DNA from: Bacillus sp. NTK071
GTDB lineage: Bacteria > Bacillota > Bacilli > Bacillales > Guptibacillaceae
Direction of reading: 5' to 3'
NCBI RefSeq assembly: GCF_017303315.1
Contig: NZ_JAFKOI010000009.1
Location: 1 to 64,000 of the forward strand
DNA length: 64,000 nucleotides
The notes below the pieces were generated by a model. The model saw nothing but the letters and a program-made list of their open reading frames with translations. It was not told the origin of the DNA and did not search any database. Numbering within the stretch: the first letter of the stretch is position 1; the number at the start of each line of letters is the position of its first letter. Made by a program: the position numbers and the translations under genes. Shown piece by piece: positions 18,366 to 26,783 of the stretch.

Positions 18366-18393
18366 TGTAATCGATTTCATGAAATCGATTACA
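18366..18393. promoter_or_regulatory. Double operator before the LacI-family gene
   Basis: TGTAATCGATTTCA joins directly to its inverted copy TGAAATCGATTACA, giving a perfect 28-bp palindrome made of two overlapping operator-like sites with CG centres 14 bp apart. This suggests autoregulation. Confidence 0.75.
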
Positions 18394-18451
18394 TTTATCT
18401 TAGCTCAAGTTCACAAAATGTTCAACACTATTATTAGAATTTTTTTACATA

Positions 18452-19204
18452 TTATTTCTGAAGTTGAATGTTTCTTAAATACTTATAGCTTTGAGTCACA
18501 CTTTTAATCGGATCATAATCACAATGATCCTGCTCAACAACCCACCACTTAACGCCACTTTCCTTTCCTTGCTCAAGTACTTCTTCAATTGGTATGTTAC
18601 CCGTTCCAAGAATAACAGTCTCTTCCCTCTCATCGTCCGAGCGGTCTTTCAAATGGACGACTGGCGTTCTTCCAGCAAATTTCTTCATCCATTCAATAGG
18701 ATCATGTCCGACCATATTAAGCCAATAAATATCAAACTCAGCTTGAATAGATTCATCTGCTTTAAGTATGTAATACAGTTCGCTTCCATCGAGATTACGT
18801 CCAAGTTCAAAATCATGATGGTGATAACACAGCTCAAGGTTATGCTCAGCACAAACGGCAGCTGCCTTTGTCATGATGTTAGCCACTTCTTTAAAATCCT
18901 CACTTGTTCTTCTTTCAGGTGGCAACCACGGACAAACGATACGAGAATTACCAAGCGCCACTTGCTCCTTAATCACTTCGTCTAAATCATTCTCTATTCG
19001 CTCAATTGAAACATGGTGCCCAATAACAGCTAAACCAAGTTCATCCAACTTCTCCTTTACTTCTTCAGGTTTATAGTTGTATAAGCCCGCTAACTCTACT
19101 CCTTCATATCCAATACCTGCTACTCTCTCAAGCGTTGCAAAGAAATTGTTCTCACATTCATTTCTCAATGTATAAAGCTGTAACCCAACACCTATTTCGT
19201 TCAT
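18452..19204 (-). CDS. Sugar phosphate isomerase/epimerase (second TIM barrel)
   Basis: A 250-residue xylose-isomerase-like TIM barrel. It begins MNEIGVGLQLYTLRNE, typical of the IolE/inosose dehydratase-like family. Likely metal ligands lie in ELCYHHHDFEL, EFDIYWLNMVG, VVHLKDRS and WVVEQDH. The ATG at 19204 follows a GGAGAG site; the longer ORF start has none. The gene stands upstream of the regulator with no operator in its own promoter gap, so it may be regulated differently from the operon, but its function probably belongs to the same pathway. Confidence 0.82.
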   Translation of the reverse strand: MNEIGVGLQLYTLRNECENNFFATLERVAGIGYEGVELAGLYNYKPEEVKEKLDELGLAVIGHHVSIERIENDLDEVIKEQVALGNSRIVCPWLPPERRTSEDFKEVANIMTKAAAVCAEHNLELCYHHHDFELGRNLDGSELYYILKADESIQAEFDIYWLNMVGHDPIEWMKKFAGRTPVVHLKDRSDDEREETVILGTGNIPIEEVLEQGKESGVKWWVVEQDHCDYDPIKSVTQSYKYLRNIQLQK

Positions 19205-19326
19205 TTGTCTCTCTCCTTTTTTCAATAACCGTATAATTAGAAATAGCTTAATGCAAAGGTCTAGTGGTGACCTACTCCACATGTTTCGAGAAAACGACTT
19301 GAAACCCTTTTTAATTACAAAAAAAA

Positions 19327-20223
19327 CTACGTTTCATTATGAACTTTCTTTGCGTGCTGTCGAATCTGTTCACCGATAACTCTTAAGGATGCACTTGATC
19401 CATATGATCCATGACTTAATCCATTTACATCACGTTTGCTACCAAGACCAATCAATTGTTCAGAAGGTTTAAAATGTAAACCTAGCAACGGAATTTTCTC
19501 TGATGAATAGTAGCCTATTTGATAAGCTGCGTCTGGAAAGTCACTCGAAAACTGAACACCTCCAAAATATGTTTCCTTTTCAAAACGCAGGATCCTTTCA
19601 CAATGTTCTTTTCCTACTATTATAATTAATGAAGGCTCTAGAAAGGCTAAAAGATCGACTACCGAATTCTTTACGAAGTCTGAGTTAAGCAATTCTTCTT
19701 TCCCCTTCATTCGTCCTATTTGCTTCCGAGTTGGAAATGGGAACAAATCCATGTGGATAACACGGGTGTATGCATTAGCATCATAAAACGATCCACCCAT
19801 CCCATTCATAAACGCTTCGAGCTTACCTCCGCCTTTTCTTCCAAACCAACTCTTATAGGCAGTATCAAGGTCGAAATAGGTACGATAGTAATCGATTGTT
19901 TTCTCTAATTGACAATCATCCTTTTTATATTCCTCGAGGCTCACATAACGTTCCCTTATAAAAAATTTGGCTTTTTCGTTCTCTAATAACTCGTTATGTT
20001 GATTTAAAAACTCTTTAGCAGAAGGATTTGTACCAACCGTTACGATATTCCCTGGAACGTTCTCACCACGCCAAAGTACAGGTGTAGCTCTTTCAATTAA
20101 TTCATCAGAATTAGCTGATTGACTGTATTCTTGTTGATAATCAACAGCTCGTGTGAGTAAGACTTTTGCCAATTTCATTTGTGATGGGGATAAAAAAGGA
20201 GAATGTTGACTCATTTCACTCAC
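19327..20223 (-). CDS. Uracil-DNA glycosylase-superfamily-like protein
   Basis: 298 residues. The motif order fits the UDG fold: IVTVGTNPSAKEFL (about residues 60-73) at the place of motif A, an aromatic VIHMDLFPFPT segment (about 155-165), SLIIIVGKEH (about 203-212) at the usual 'IvaLG' strand, and LLGLHFKPSEQ (about 255-265) resembling the terminal HPS motif. The usual catalytic residues are not clearly conserved, so another substrate is possible. It starts with ATG and a GAGTGAG site. It is not part of the B. subtilis order and marks the right edge of the island. Confidence 0.55.
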   Translation of the reverse strand: MSEMSQHSPFLSPSQMKLAKVLLTRAVDYQQEYSQSANSDELIERATPVLWRGENVPGNIVTVGTNPSAKEFLNQHNELLENEKAKFFIRERYVSLEEYKKDDCQLEKTIDYYRTYFDLDTAYKSWFGRKGGGKLEAFMNGMGGSFYDANAYTRVIHMDLFPFPTRKQIGRMKGKEELLNSDFVKNSVVDLLAFLEPSLIIIVGKEHCERILRFEKETYFGGVQFSSDFPDAAYQIGYYSSEKIPLLGLHFKPSEQLIGLGSKRDVNGLSHGSYGSSASLRVIGEQIRQHAKKVHNET

Positions 20224-20329
20224 TCCAATAAGTATTAACTAGTGTCTTTCACTTCTTACCCTCTTTCCATGTAATCATTACTATCAAATATGCTCATATG
20301 TACTAATTAACGCAAAAAAAACCTTCTCT

Positions 20330-20365
20330 AGTTGTAATGTGCGTACCATTACTTTCGAGAAGGTT
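20330..20365 (-). terminator. Terminator of yutM
   Basis: The stem AACCTTCTC / GAGAAGGTT has an inner GTAATG / CATTAC pair and an eight-T run on the minus strand. Confidence 0.8.
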
Positions 20366-20384
20366 ATAATCGTTCAAAGCGTAT

Positions 20385-20741
20385 TTAGCAATTCTCCGGC
20401 GTACCAGCGTTCGTCGCTGTTTTAAACGAAGAACCGCAGCCGCATGATGCGATTGCGTTCGGATTGTCGATGGTGAATCCGCCGCCCATCATGTTTTGTT
20501 TATAATCAATTTTCACACCATCCAATACCGGTGCACTTTCTTTATCCATAATAATCGTAACGCCGTGCTGAGCATCAAGTGCCTCGTCGTCGACATTCAT
20601 TTCTGTATCAAAGCCCATGCCATAGCTTAAGCCTGTACAGCCTCCACCTTTAACACCTACGCGAAGATAAAGGCTATCGCCTTCTTCTTGCTTCATCATT
20701 TCTTTTACCTGTGCTGCTGCAGCTTCAGATAAATGGATCAT
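20385..20741 (-). CDS. yutM: A-type iron-sulfur carrier YutM (HesB/ErpA family)
   Basis: 118 residues. The A-type Fe-S carrier cysteines are in GGCTGLSYG (about residues 34-42) and SCGCGSSF (about 102-109). It would carry or deliver clusters made by the SUF system, whose operon lies 23 kb away in this window. The ATG at 20741 is preferred because of the GGAGGG site; the ATG six codons upstream has none. In B. subtilis yutM likewise lies close to dapF (yutL). Confidence 0.9.
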   Translation of the reverse strand: MIHLSEAAAAQVKEMMKQEEGDSLYLRVGVKGGGCTGLSYGMGFDTEMNVDDEALDAQHGVTIIMDKESAPVLDGVKIDYKQNMMGGGFTIDNPNAIASCGCGSSFKTATNAGTPENC

Positions 20742-20813
20742 ATAAATCCCTCCAATCACCGTATTGCTACTATTAGTATACCTTGCCTTTTAATTGAGCT
20801 CAACAGATGACCC

Positions 20814-21011
20814 TTATCTTACGGGTGCGCTCAAATCTTTAGACTGATATTTATATTTCAACTGCAATATTAGATTATGCGTCTCATCGAGTTTTTGACT
20901 ATACTCTAGTACTTCGGGATGATTTAAACCAAGGACCATAGCCGTTTGTGTCATTTTTGCTCGTAGAATTTCAATTTCATCATTGTATCGCTGCATTGCT
21001 TCACAGTACAA
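20814..21011 (-). CDS. Spo0E-like aspartyl-phosphate phosphatase
   Basis: 65 residues in two predicted helices. The Spo0E signature is the segment EVLEYSQKLDETHNLI (about residues 33-48), with the S-x-x-x-D set SQKLD. Such small proteins dephosphorylate Spo0A~P and delay sporulation. It starts at a TTG, 9 nt after GGGAGGGG. It lies between yutM and dapF and is probably a single transcript. The exact target (Spo0A or Spo0F) cannot be told from sequence. Confidence 0.8.
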   Translation of the reverse strand: MYCEAMQRYNDEIEILRAKMTQTAMVLGLNHPEVLEYSQKLDETHNLILQLKYKYQSKDLSAPVR

Positions 21012-21087
21012 GACTTAAGTCCCCTCCCTAATCACTTCCTTCTATTATTCTACATGATTATCCTTTTATTTACAAACCTCTTCTTGA

Positions 21088-21957
21088 CTAAACGTGTGAA
21101 TAAAAGACTCCTGTTGTAATCGTTACAGCAGGACCTGTCATCCAAACGTGATTATCTTCGTCCCATGTAATGAAAAGGTCACCACCAGCAAGATGAACCG
21201 TTACTTCAGTTCCTTTAGTCGTTTTGTTATTCAACACGCCAGCGACAACGGCAGCACAAGCACCCGTTCCGCATGCCTGTGTGATTCCTGAGCCCCGCTC
21301 CCAGACGCGGAAATGAAACTCTTCGTTAGAAAGCACTTCTACGAATTCCACATTAATACTTTCTGGGAACATCTCATGATCTGTAAAATAAGGACCGGCT
21401 GTCGTAAGAGGTGCTGCTTCAATATCGTCAACAAACATAACCATATGTGGGTTACCCATTGACACACCAGTCATGCTAAGCACTTGATCCCGAAATTGCA
21501 CTGGTTCATTTACCACTATATCATTTGATTCACCAGTCATAGGTAAACTGCCTCTTGTCCACTGGGGTTTACCCATATCAATTGTCACAGTCTCCACACG
21601 AGCCTTCTTGAGATGAACTTCAGCCTGTACGAGTCCACCAAGTGTTTCAATCGCAAATTTCTTAGAGGAAACAACCCCATTCTCATAGGCATATTTCGCC
21701 ACACAGCGTAAGCCATTTCCACAGTTTTTACCTTCGGAACCGTCTCTGTTGAAAATTCTCATTTTTACATCAGCGTGACTAGACGGGCAAATTAGAATCA
21801 TCCCATCTGAGCCAATTCCAGTATAGACATTCGAAACTTCGATGGCGTACTGCGAAAGTTTCTCTTCTGGCAAATTTTCATCAAACTGATTTATATAAAT
21901 ATAATTGTTTCCTAATCCGTGCATTTTTGTATAAGTTATTTCACGCAATGCTTTCAC
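21088..21957 (-). CDS. dapF: Diaminopimelate epimerase
   Basis: 289 residues. The two catalytic cysteines are in [14 protein letters not shown] (about residues 76-89) and [12 protein letters not shown] (about 228-239). [12 protein letters not shown] at the N-terminus is the usual opening. It converts LL- to meso-diaminopimelate for lysine and peptidoglycan synthesis in the cytoplasm. It corresponds to B. subtilis yutL/dapF and follows the small Cys-rich gene by 12 nt. Confidence 0.95.
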   Translation of the reverse strand: MKALREITYTKMHGLGNNYIYINQFDENLPEEKLSQYAIEVSNVYTGIGSDGMILICPSSHADVKMRIFNRDGSEGKNCGNGLRCVAKYAYENGVVSSKKFAIETLGGLVQAEVHLKKARVETVTIDMGKPQWTRGSLPMTGESNDIVVNEPVQFRDQVLSMTGVSMGNPHMVMFVDDIEAAPLTTAGPYFTDHEMFPESINVEFVEVLSNEEFHFRVWERGSGITQACGTGACAAVVAGVLNNKTTKGTEVTVHLAGGDLFITWDEDNHVWMTGPAVTITTGVFYSHV

Positions 21958-21969
21958 TCTTTCTATAGT

Positions 21970-22209
21970 TTAATGGCCTTTCCGAACAGCTTCTATTGTC
22001 CAGAAATAATCATTATCGATTTTTTCAATATTAAGCTTCCCGTTACAGCAAGGCATCACGAGCCTTGTTTTAATTTCTTCACAGCCCTGTTTGTAATCTC
22101 GATCCGTCATAGGTGTTAGGACGTTCTCACTATGACAAAACGGACATTGCGGAATATAGATATCACCCATCATACGATCGTATGGAAGTGTATGTTCAAA
22201 GCTACTCAT
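21970..22209 (-). CDS. Small cysteine-rich protein, function unknown
   Basis: 79 residues. It contains CPFCHSENVL (about 22-31) and MPCCNGKLN (about 52-60), four cysteines placed like a zinc ribbon, and ends in FWTIEAVRKGH. A GGAGGGGA site precedes the ATG. It is probably co-transcribed with dapF. I do not recognise a named family. Confidence 0.65.
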   Translation of the reverse strand: MSSFEHTLPYDRMMGDIYIPQCPFCHSENVLTPMTDRDYKQGCEEIKTRLVMPCCNGKLNIEKIDNDYFWTIEAVRKGH

Positions 22210-22317
22210 CAGTGATCCCCTCCTGTCTTTTATTTAGACAAGTATACCGTAATCAAACGAAAAAACAATATTCGTTTGCCTATATAAATTCGTTTAGGAT
22301 TACTCTTGTGTGGAGAT

Positions 22318-22480
22318 AAGGTCCTCCGGGGGATGACTCGCTTTCCGCGGGGCATGCGTTGAGCCTCCTCAGGCTCCGCCTTCCGGGGTCTCACCTGTCA
22401 TGCTCATCCCGCAGGAGTCTCGCCATCCCCCTCGGGACCTTGCCGCAGTAGGCGCTTGAACTCTTCCTTGTGACGGCCTG
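22318..22480 (+). repeat. Dispersed repeat family A, diverged copy
   Basis: It carries the family core: GACTCGCTTTCCGCGGGGC, GTTGAGCCTCCTCAGGC, GGGGTCTCACCTGTC and ATCCCGCAGGAGTC, in the order found at 42895-43026 and 60560-60690. The outer TTCCGCTCCA ends are not kept. The rest of 22210-22586 holds no gene. Confidence 0.7.
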
Positions 22481-22588
22481 AATAAAAATGTGAGAAAGTG
22501 ACTTTTAGAAACCCCACTTCGATGAATGAAGCGCAAATCACCCCCCTCCTCATATTGCAACAAAGTATCCGAAGAGAGCCAATAAAAA

Positions 22589-22609
22589 AAGCCTCTATAA
22601 AAGAGGCTT
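22589..22609 (-). terminator. Terminator of yutK
   Basis: The stem AAGCCTCT / AGAGGCTT is followed by a T run on the minus strand. Confidence 0.75.
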
Positions 22610-22614
22610 CAAAC

Positions 22615-23838
22615 TTAGAAAATAAGCATACCAGCAATTGCTGCGTTCAACAGGTTAGCAAGCGTACCAGCAAGGATCGCGCGCATTCCAAACTTTGCAA
22701 TTTCAGGACGACGGCTCGGCGCAAGACCACCAAGTCCTCCAAGAAGGATTGCAAGAGATGAGAAGTTCGCAAATCCACAAAGAGCAAAACTGATAATAGC
22801 TACAGATTTGTCAGTTAGGGTTCCTGCACCAATTTCAGGACCGAATGCAGAGAAAGCAACGAATTCGTTAAGAATAAGTTTCTGACCGATATAGTTACCA
22901 GCCTGAACTGCATCCTGCCATGGTACACCAATGACAAATGCTAAAGGAGAGAAAACATATCCGAGAATTTGTTCAATCGTAATATCTCCGTATCCGAAGA
23001 GTCCGCCAATTCCACCGAGCAAACCGTTGAAAAGTGCGATTAGTGCGATAAACGAGAGAAGCATTGCCCCTACGTTTAATGCAAGCTTAAGACCATCAGA
23101 TGCACCATGTGCAGCTGCATCAATAACGTTAACGTGCTCTTCATTTCGTTCCATTTTAATTTCATTGGCTGTTTCAGATTCTTCCGTTTCAGGCATGATT
23201 AGCTTCGCCATTAATAGACCAGCTGGAGCTGCCATGAAACTTGCAGCAAGCAAGTACTCAAGTGGAACACCTAGAAGAGAGTACCCAATTAGGACTGAAC
23301 CAGCTACTGAAGCAAGTCCACCTGTCATAACTGCAAACAACTCAGATTTCGTCATTTTATCAATATATGGTTTGATCACCAGCGGTGCTTCCGTTTGACC
23401 TACAAAGATATTCGCTGTTGCAGAGAGTGATTCAGCTTTACTTGTTCCAAGCGCTTTTGAAATCGCTCCACCAAGAATCTTAATAACCCACTGCATAATA
23501 CCAAGGTAATATAGTACTGAGATTAAAGATGAGAAGAAAATAATGATTGTTAATACTTGGAATGCAAATATAAAACCAATGCTCTCATTCCCAATTAATC
23601 CACCGAATAAGAACGCTATCCCGTCATTCGCATAATTGATAATATCCTGAACTCTTAATGAGAGCCATTTCAGTCCAGCTTTACCAGCTTCCCATTTAAG
23701 TACAACAAACGCAAATGCAACTTGGATTGCAAGTGCACCAAGCACCGTACGAAGATTAATCGCCTTGCGGTTTGTAGAAAAGATAAGTGCGATGGCAAAT
23801 AGGACTGCCATACCACCTAATCCCCATAGAATTTGCAT
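22615..23838 (-). CDS. yutK: Concentrative nucleoside transporter (NupC/CNT family), YutK-like
   Basis: 407 residues with about nine membrane helices. The CNT signature is seen in [22 protein letters not shown] (about residues 165-186), carrying the substrate-contact QTEAP, and the C-terminal [23 protein letters not shown] (about 360-382). It would import nucleosides with H+ or Na+. Its place between dapF and yuzB fits B. subtilis yutK. A cre-like site lies about 95 nt upstream. Confidence 0.88.
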   Translation of the reverse strand: MQILWGLGGMAVLFAIALIFSTNRKAINLRTVLGALAIQVAFAFVVLKWEAGKAGLKWLSLRVQDIINYANDGIAFLFGGLIGNESIGFIFAFQVLTIIIFFSSLISVLYYLGIMQWVIKILGGAISKALGTSKAESLSATANIFVGQTEAPLVIKPYIDKMTKSELFAVMTGGLASVAGSVLIGYSLLGVPLEYLLAASFMAAPAGLLMAKLIMPETEESETANEIKMERNEEHVNVIDAAAHGASDGLKLALNVGAMLLSFIALIALFNGLLGGIGGLFGYGDITIEQILGYVFSPLAFVIGVPWQDAVQAGNYIGQKLILNEFVAFSAFGPEIGAGTLTDKSVAIISFALCGFANFSSLAILLGGLGGLAPSRRPEIAKFGMRAILAGTLANLLNAAIAGMLIF

Positions 23839-23931
23839 ATTTTACACCCCTCGTTAAATATTGAATCCATTTATAAGCTTAGACTACCCCATTACCAGTT
23901 ATAAAATAGAAATATTATAGCAACCAGCTAA

Positions 23932-23945
23932 ATACAGCGCTTACA
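23932..23945 (-). promoter_or_regulatory. Possible cre site before yutK
   Basis: On the minus strand TGTAAGCGCTGTAT matches the cre consensus TGWAARCGYTWNCW except at two positions, and is nearly palindromic. It lies upstream of the nucleoside transporter gene, where carbon repression would be plausible. Confidence 0.4.
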
Positions 23946-24073
23946 AACAGTGTTTTGTCGTCTGAAAATTCGACATTTTTCGCACATTTGCGAAAATAAA
24001 AAGCCTGCTCTCTCTCTATCAGACTTCAATGAACCTTTGTCATTATAACACAGAATAAAATGAATGAAAGCCC

Positions 24074-24298
24074 TTAATCGCGTTCATTTAATTTTCTAAT
24101 TATTTTCTCTAATAATGCTTCAGAGGTATCCGCATGAATGAGAACGCCACCTACAATCGCAAAGGATTCAGAATAGCAATTCCCACAATAACCAAGACAT
24201 CCATAATCGACTAATTTTGTGTTTGGTATTTTTTCTAATTCATTCCAAACAATTTTATTCTCTCTTAAATTGCCCGCACAAAATTCAATCGTAGTCAA
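24074..24298 (-). CDS. yuzB: YuzB-family small protein (DUF1450)
   Basis: 74 residues. Its cysteines are in IEFCAGNL near the start and CLGYCGNCYSESFAIVGG (about residues 34-51), which makes a compact Cys-rich centre typical of YuzB (thioredoxin-like, possibly metal-binding). Its neighbour yutJ matches B. subtilis order. Function is unknown. Confidence 0.85.
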   Translation of the reverse strand: MTTIEFCAGNLRENKIVWNELEKIPNTKLVDYGCLGYCGNCYSESFAIVGGVLIHADTSEALLEKIIRKLNERD

Positions 24299-24511
24299 AC
24301 TAAAGCAACTCCTTCGCTATGCATTTCAGAAATTATATTGTACATATGTGACAGTTTCGCTATACTTTTAACTGTCAGAGCAGAAAGAATGTATAGTTTT
24401 ATTATAGCGCGTGTCGCTTTCTATTTTCATATTAAATCCTAGATTCTTCGTACCATTTTGATCTAACAGGGACACAGCGTTATCGAATTTTATCAAAGGG
24501 GACCTCTTATC

Positions 24512-25576
24512 ATGAAAAGGCTAGTGCTTTTAGGCGGCGGGTACGGTGGTATGCGCATCCTACAGAAATTATTTGCATCGGAACTTCCAGAAGACCTCAC
24601 CATTACGCTTGTTGACCGCAATCCCTATCATAGTATGAAAACAGAATATTACGCCCTTGCTGCAGGGACAGCGAGTGATCACCATATACGTGTACAATTC
24701 CCCGTTAATGAGAAGCTTGAAATGAAGTACGGAGAAATTTCAGGCATTAACCTAGAACAAAATGTAGTCCATTTTAAAGATGATGACGATTTACCGTACG
24801 ATATGCTCGTAATTGGATTAGGCTGTGAAGACAAATACCACAACGTACCTGGTGCAGATGTTCATACCCTCAGCATCCAAACTATCGATTCTTCCAGAAG
24901 AACATATGAAGTATTAAACAACCTTGGTCCACGTTCGGTTGTTGGCATTGTTGGTGCAGGTTTAAGTGGAGTAGAGCTTGCTAGTGAACTTCATGAAAGT
25001 AGACCAGATCTCCAAATTAAATTGTTTGACCGAGGACACACAATTCTATCTGCCTTTCCAGAACGGCTTGGTAAATATGTTCAATCCTGGTTTGAAGAGC
25101 GCAGTGTTGAAGTGGTAAGTGAGTCGAACATTACGAAAGTTGAACCACAAACCCTCTATAATCATGGCGAACCGGTTCATTGTGATTCCATTGTATGGAC
25201 AGCTGGGATTCAGCCAAACAAAGTTGTAAGAGAGCTAGAAGTAGAGAAAGACGCACAGCAACGCATCATACTTAATGACTTTCATGCAATGCCAGATTAC
25301 AACAACGTATTTGTAGTAGGAGACTGCGCAAGCCTTCCACATGCACCAAGTGCACAGCTCGCAGAAGAACAAGCTGAACAAATCGCACTTGTCCTACAAA
25401 AACAATGGAAACAAGAAGCACCACCCGCTCTCCCCCCAATCAAAATCAAAGGTACACTTGGCTCACTAGGAAGCAAACACGGCTTCGGAGTAATGGCCAA
25501 CCGCCCTCTAACAGGAAGAGTACCAAGACTTTTGAAATCCGGGATACTATGGATGTATAAGAATCATAATGGCTAG
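24512..25576 (+). CDS. yutJ: NADH dehydrogenase-like flavoprotein YutJ
   Basis: 354 residues of the NDH-2 family. It has the FAD motif LLGGGYGGMRIL at residues 5-16, the NAD motif VGIVGAGLSGVELASEL (about 143-159) and the FAD contact [11 protein letters not shown] (about 267-277). It is shorter than YumB and lacks its full C-terminal membrane-contact part, as in B. subtilis YutJ. Oxidation of NADH with an unknown acceptor is likely. Two tandem family-B repeats follow at once. Confidence 0.85.
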   Translation: MKRLVLLGGGYGGMRILQKLFASELPEDLTITLVDRNPYHSMKTEYYALAAGTASDHHIRVQFPVNEKLEMKYGEISGINLEQNVVHFKDDDDLPYDMLVIGLGCEDKYHNVPGADVHTLSIQTIDSSRRTYEVLNNLGPRSVVGIVGAGLSGVELASELHESRPDLQIKLFDRGHTILSAFPERLGKYVQSWFEERSVEVVSESNITKVEPQTLYNHGEPVHCDSIVWTAGIQPNKVVRELEVEKDAQQRIILNDFHAMPDYNNVFVVGDCASLPHAPSAQLAEEQAEQIALVLQKQWKQEAPPALPPIKIKGTLGSLGSKHGFGVMANRPLTGRVPRLLKSGILWMYKNHNG

Positions 25577-25690
25577 AAAAGCGGAAGTGGGCGTTTAGAC
25601 ACGGCAGACACTGGAACCCTATAGATTGAACACGCTTTTTGTGTTCGATTTATAGGGTGAAGTGACCGAGTGTCTGCCCACTGCAGCTGG
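25577..25690. repeat. Nested-hairpin repeat family B, copy 1
   Basis: The order is AAAGCGGAAGTGGGCGTTTAG, then an outer arm AGACAC, an inner hairpin CCTATA..GAACAC / GTGTTC..TATAGG, the outer partner GTGTCT, and CTGCCCACTGCAGCTGG. It begins next to the yutJ stop codon, in a convergent intergenic gap. Confidence 0.8.
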
Positions 25691-25696
25691 ATCACG

Positions 25697-25810
25697 AAAG
25701 GCGGAAGTGGGCGTTTAGCCTCGACAAGCGCTGGAGCCTCACAAAAAGAACACGGTCTTTGTGTTCATTTTGTGAGGTGAAGCGATCGAGAGGCTGCCCA
25801 CTGTAGCTGG
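25697..25810. repeat. Nested-hairpin repeat family B, copy 2
   Basis: Same layout as copy 1, with different but still paired arms: outer GCCTCGA / TCGAGAGGC, inner CCTCACAAAA..GAACAC / GTGTTC..TTTTGTGAGG. The start GCGGAAGTGGGCGTTTAG and end CTGCCCACTGTAGCTGG are nearly identical to copy 1. Confidence 0.8.
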
Positions 25811-25850
25811 CGTTTAGAAACGCAAATGTCGAAACGAAGCCCCATCAAAC

Positions 25851-25886
25851 AAAAGCCAGTAAGCGAAAATTCGCTTACTGGCTTTT
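25851..25886. terminator. Bidirectional terminator between yutJ and yuzD
   Basis: A perfect 17-bp stem, AAAAGCCAGTAAGCGAA / TTCGCTTACTGGCTTTT, with a 2-nt spacer. Confidence 0.9.
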
Positions 25887-25892
25887 TACTAT

Positions 25893-26201
25893 TCAAGCTG
25901 ATGCAGAATGATCTTCTAATACAGCGTATAAATCTTTTAATTTCGGGTTTCCTTCAGAAACGATTTCATTTCGTATAACGACGACGGGATAGAACAGATC
26001 TTCATCAATTACTTTTGCAGCGAATGCAGCTTCCGTGCCTGAAAGCTTACTATGGATATCTACATACCTTACAGCTATTTGTCGATCAGGATATTTGCGT
26101 TCAAGTGCAGCTCTCAACCATTCAGCTGTTTCCTCTGAAGAGGGCAGATTAACACAGCTTGCACAACGTTCTCCTGCTCCATAGACAAGTACTTCCTCCA
26201 T
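25893..26201 (-). CDS. yuzD: YuzD-family thioredoxin-like protein (DUF1462)
   Basis: 102 residues. Near the N-terminus VYGAGERCASCVNLPSS carries a CxxC (CASC) at the usual redox position of a thioredoxin fold, and FYPVVVIRNEIVSEGNPKLKDLY (about 70-92) is the conserved YuzD end. Its role is unknown; a link to Fe-S or redox work is inferred from its divergent neighbour yutI. Confidence 0.85.
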   Translation of the reverse strand: MEEVLVYGAGERCASCVNLPSSEETAEWLRAALERKYPDRQIAVRYVDIHSKLSGTEAAFAAKVIDEDLFYPVVVIRNEIVSEGNPKLKDLYAVLEDHSASA

Positions 26202-26330
26202 GATGCAAAACGCCCTTTCTGTATTATCACTTTTCTATATTGTACCTTATTCATCTTAGGACGAAAAGAACCATTCGCCTTTTTCCTTTTCCAATCTTGA
26301 ATGTGATCCCATTGCGTGATAAAGTTATAG

Positions 26331-26345
26331 TGATAATTATAATCA
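26331..26345. promoter_or_regulatory. Near-consensus Fur box between yuzD and yutI
   Basis: TGATAATTATAATCA matches the 7-1-7 Fur consensus TGATAATNATTATCA at 13 of the 14 defined positions. It lies about 70 nt upstream of the yutI start. A TATAAT at 26384-26389 is the likely yutI -10. Confidence 0.55.
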
Positions 26346-26412
26346 TTCCACGTTAGCACATAGATTTTTCAGTTAATTATCAGTATAATGGGAGTATGAA
26401 GGGAGTCGATGA

Positions 26413-26637
26413 ATGATGCAAGAACAAGTACAGGATGTATTGAATAAACTGCGTCCATTCCTACTGCGTGACGGCGGAGACGTAGAGCTTGTAGACATCG
26501 AAGAAGGCGTTGTAAAAGTACGTTTAATGGGAGCGTGCGGCAGCTGCCCTAGTTCCACTATTACACTTAAAGCAGGTATCGAGCGCGCACTTCTTGAAGA
26601 AGTTCCTGGCGTAGTCGAACTTGAACAAGTATTCTAA
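26413..26637 (+). CDS. yutI: NifU-like Fe-S scaffold YutI (C-terminal NifU domain)
   Basis: 74 residues forming one NifU C-terminal domain: [20 protein letters not shown], then the cluster-binding GACGSCPSS (CxxC, about residues 45-53) and [13 protein letters not shown]. It would hold or carry an Fe-S cluster. The start may be either of the two adjacent ATGs (26413 or 26416). B. subtilis YutI is longer at its N-terminus. The gene is single, with a Fur-like site upstream. Confidence 0.88.
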   Translation: MMQEQVQDVLNKLRPFLLRDGGDVELVDIEEGVVKVRLMGACGSCPSSTITLKAGIERALLEEVPGVVELEQVF

Positions 26638-26650
26638 ATCAATCAAATTC

Positions 26651-26680
26651 ATCCCCTCCAGTAGCTGGAGGGGATTTTTT
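26651..26680 (+). terminator. Terminator of yutI
   Basis: The stem ATCCCCTCCAG / CTGGAGGGGAT has a 3-nt loop and a T run. Confidence 0.9.
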
Positions 26681-26699
26681 AATGTATTTCATCTTTCAA

Positions 26700-26780
26700 T
26701 TAGGCGCTTTATTGTTGCTTTTGATTGGAGCGGAAATTAACCACTACTCTACTAGCAATAATGATTACGAAAAGAGCCTT
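26700..26780 (-). repeat. Core-deleted copy of repeat family A
   Basis: On the minus strand GTGGTTAATTTCCGCTCCAATCAA joins the two ends of the family (given by position 26721-26744) directly at the shared TTCCGCTCCA, with the GC-rich core gone. The GAAAGAGCC-type outer flank remains near 26772. Confidence 0.6.
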
Positions 26781-26783
26781 TCA

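Noticed and set aside
22369-22637. Open frames within the repeat at 22318-22480
   Set aside because: Coding potential comes from GC-rich repeat sequence; there is no start site and similar frames arise in other repeat copies.
25577-25810. Tandem repeats as a CRISPR-like array
   Set aside because: Units are long, hairpin-based and adjacent, with no regular short repeat and unique spacer pattern and no cas genes.
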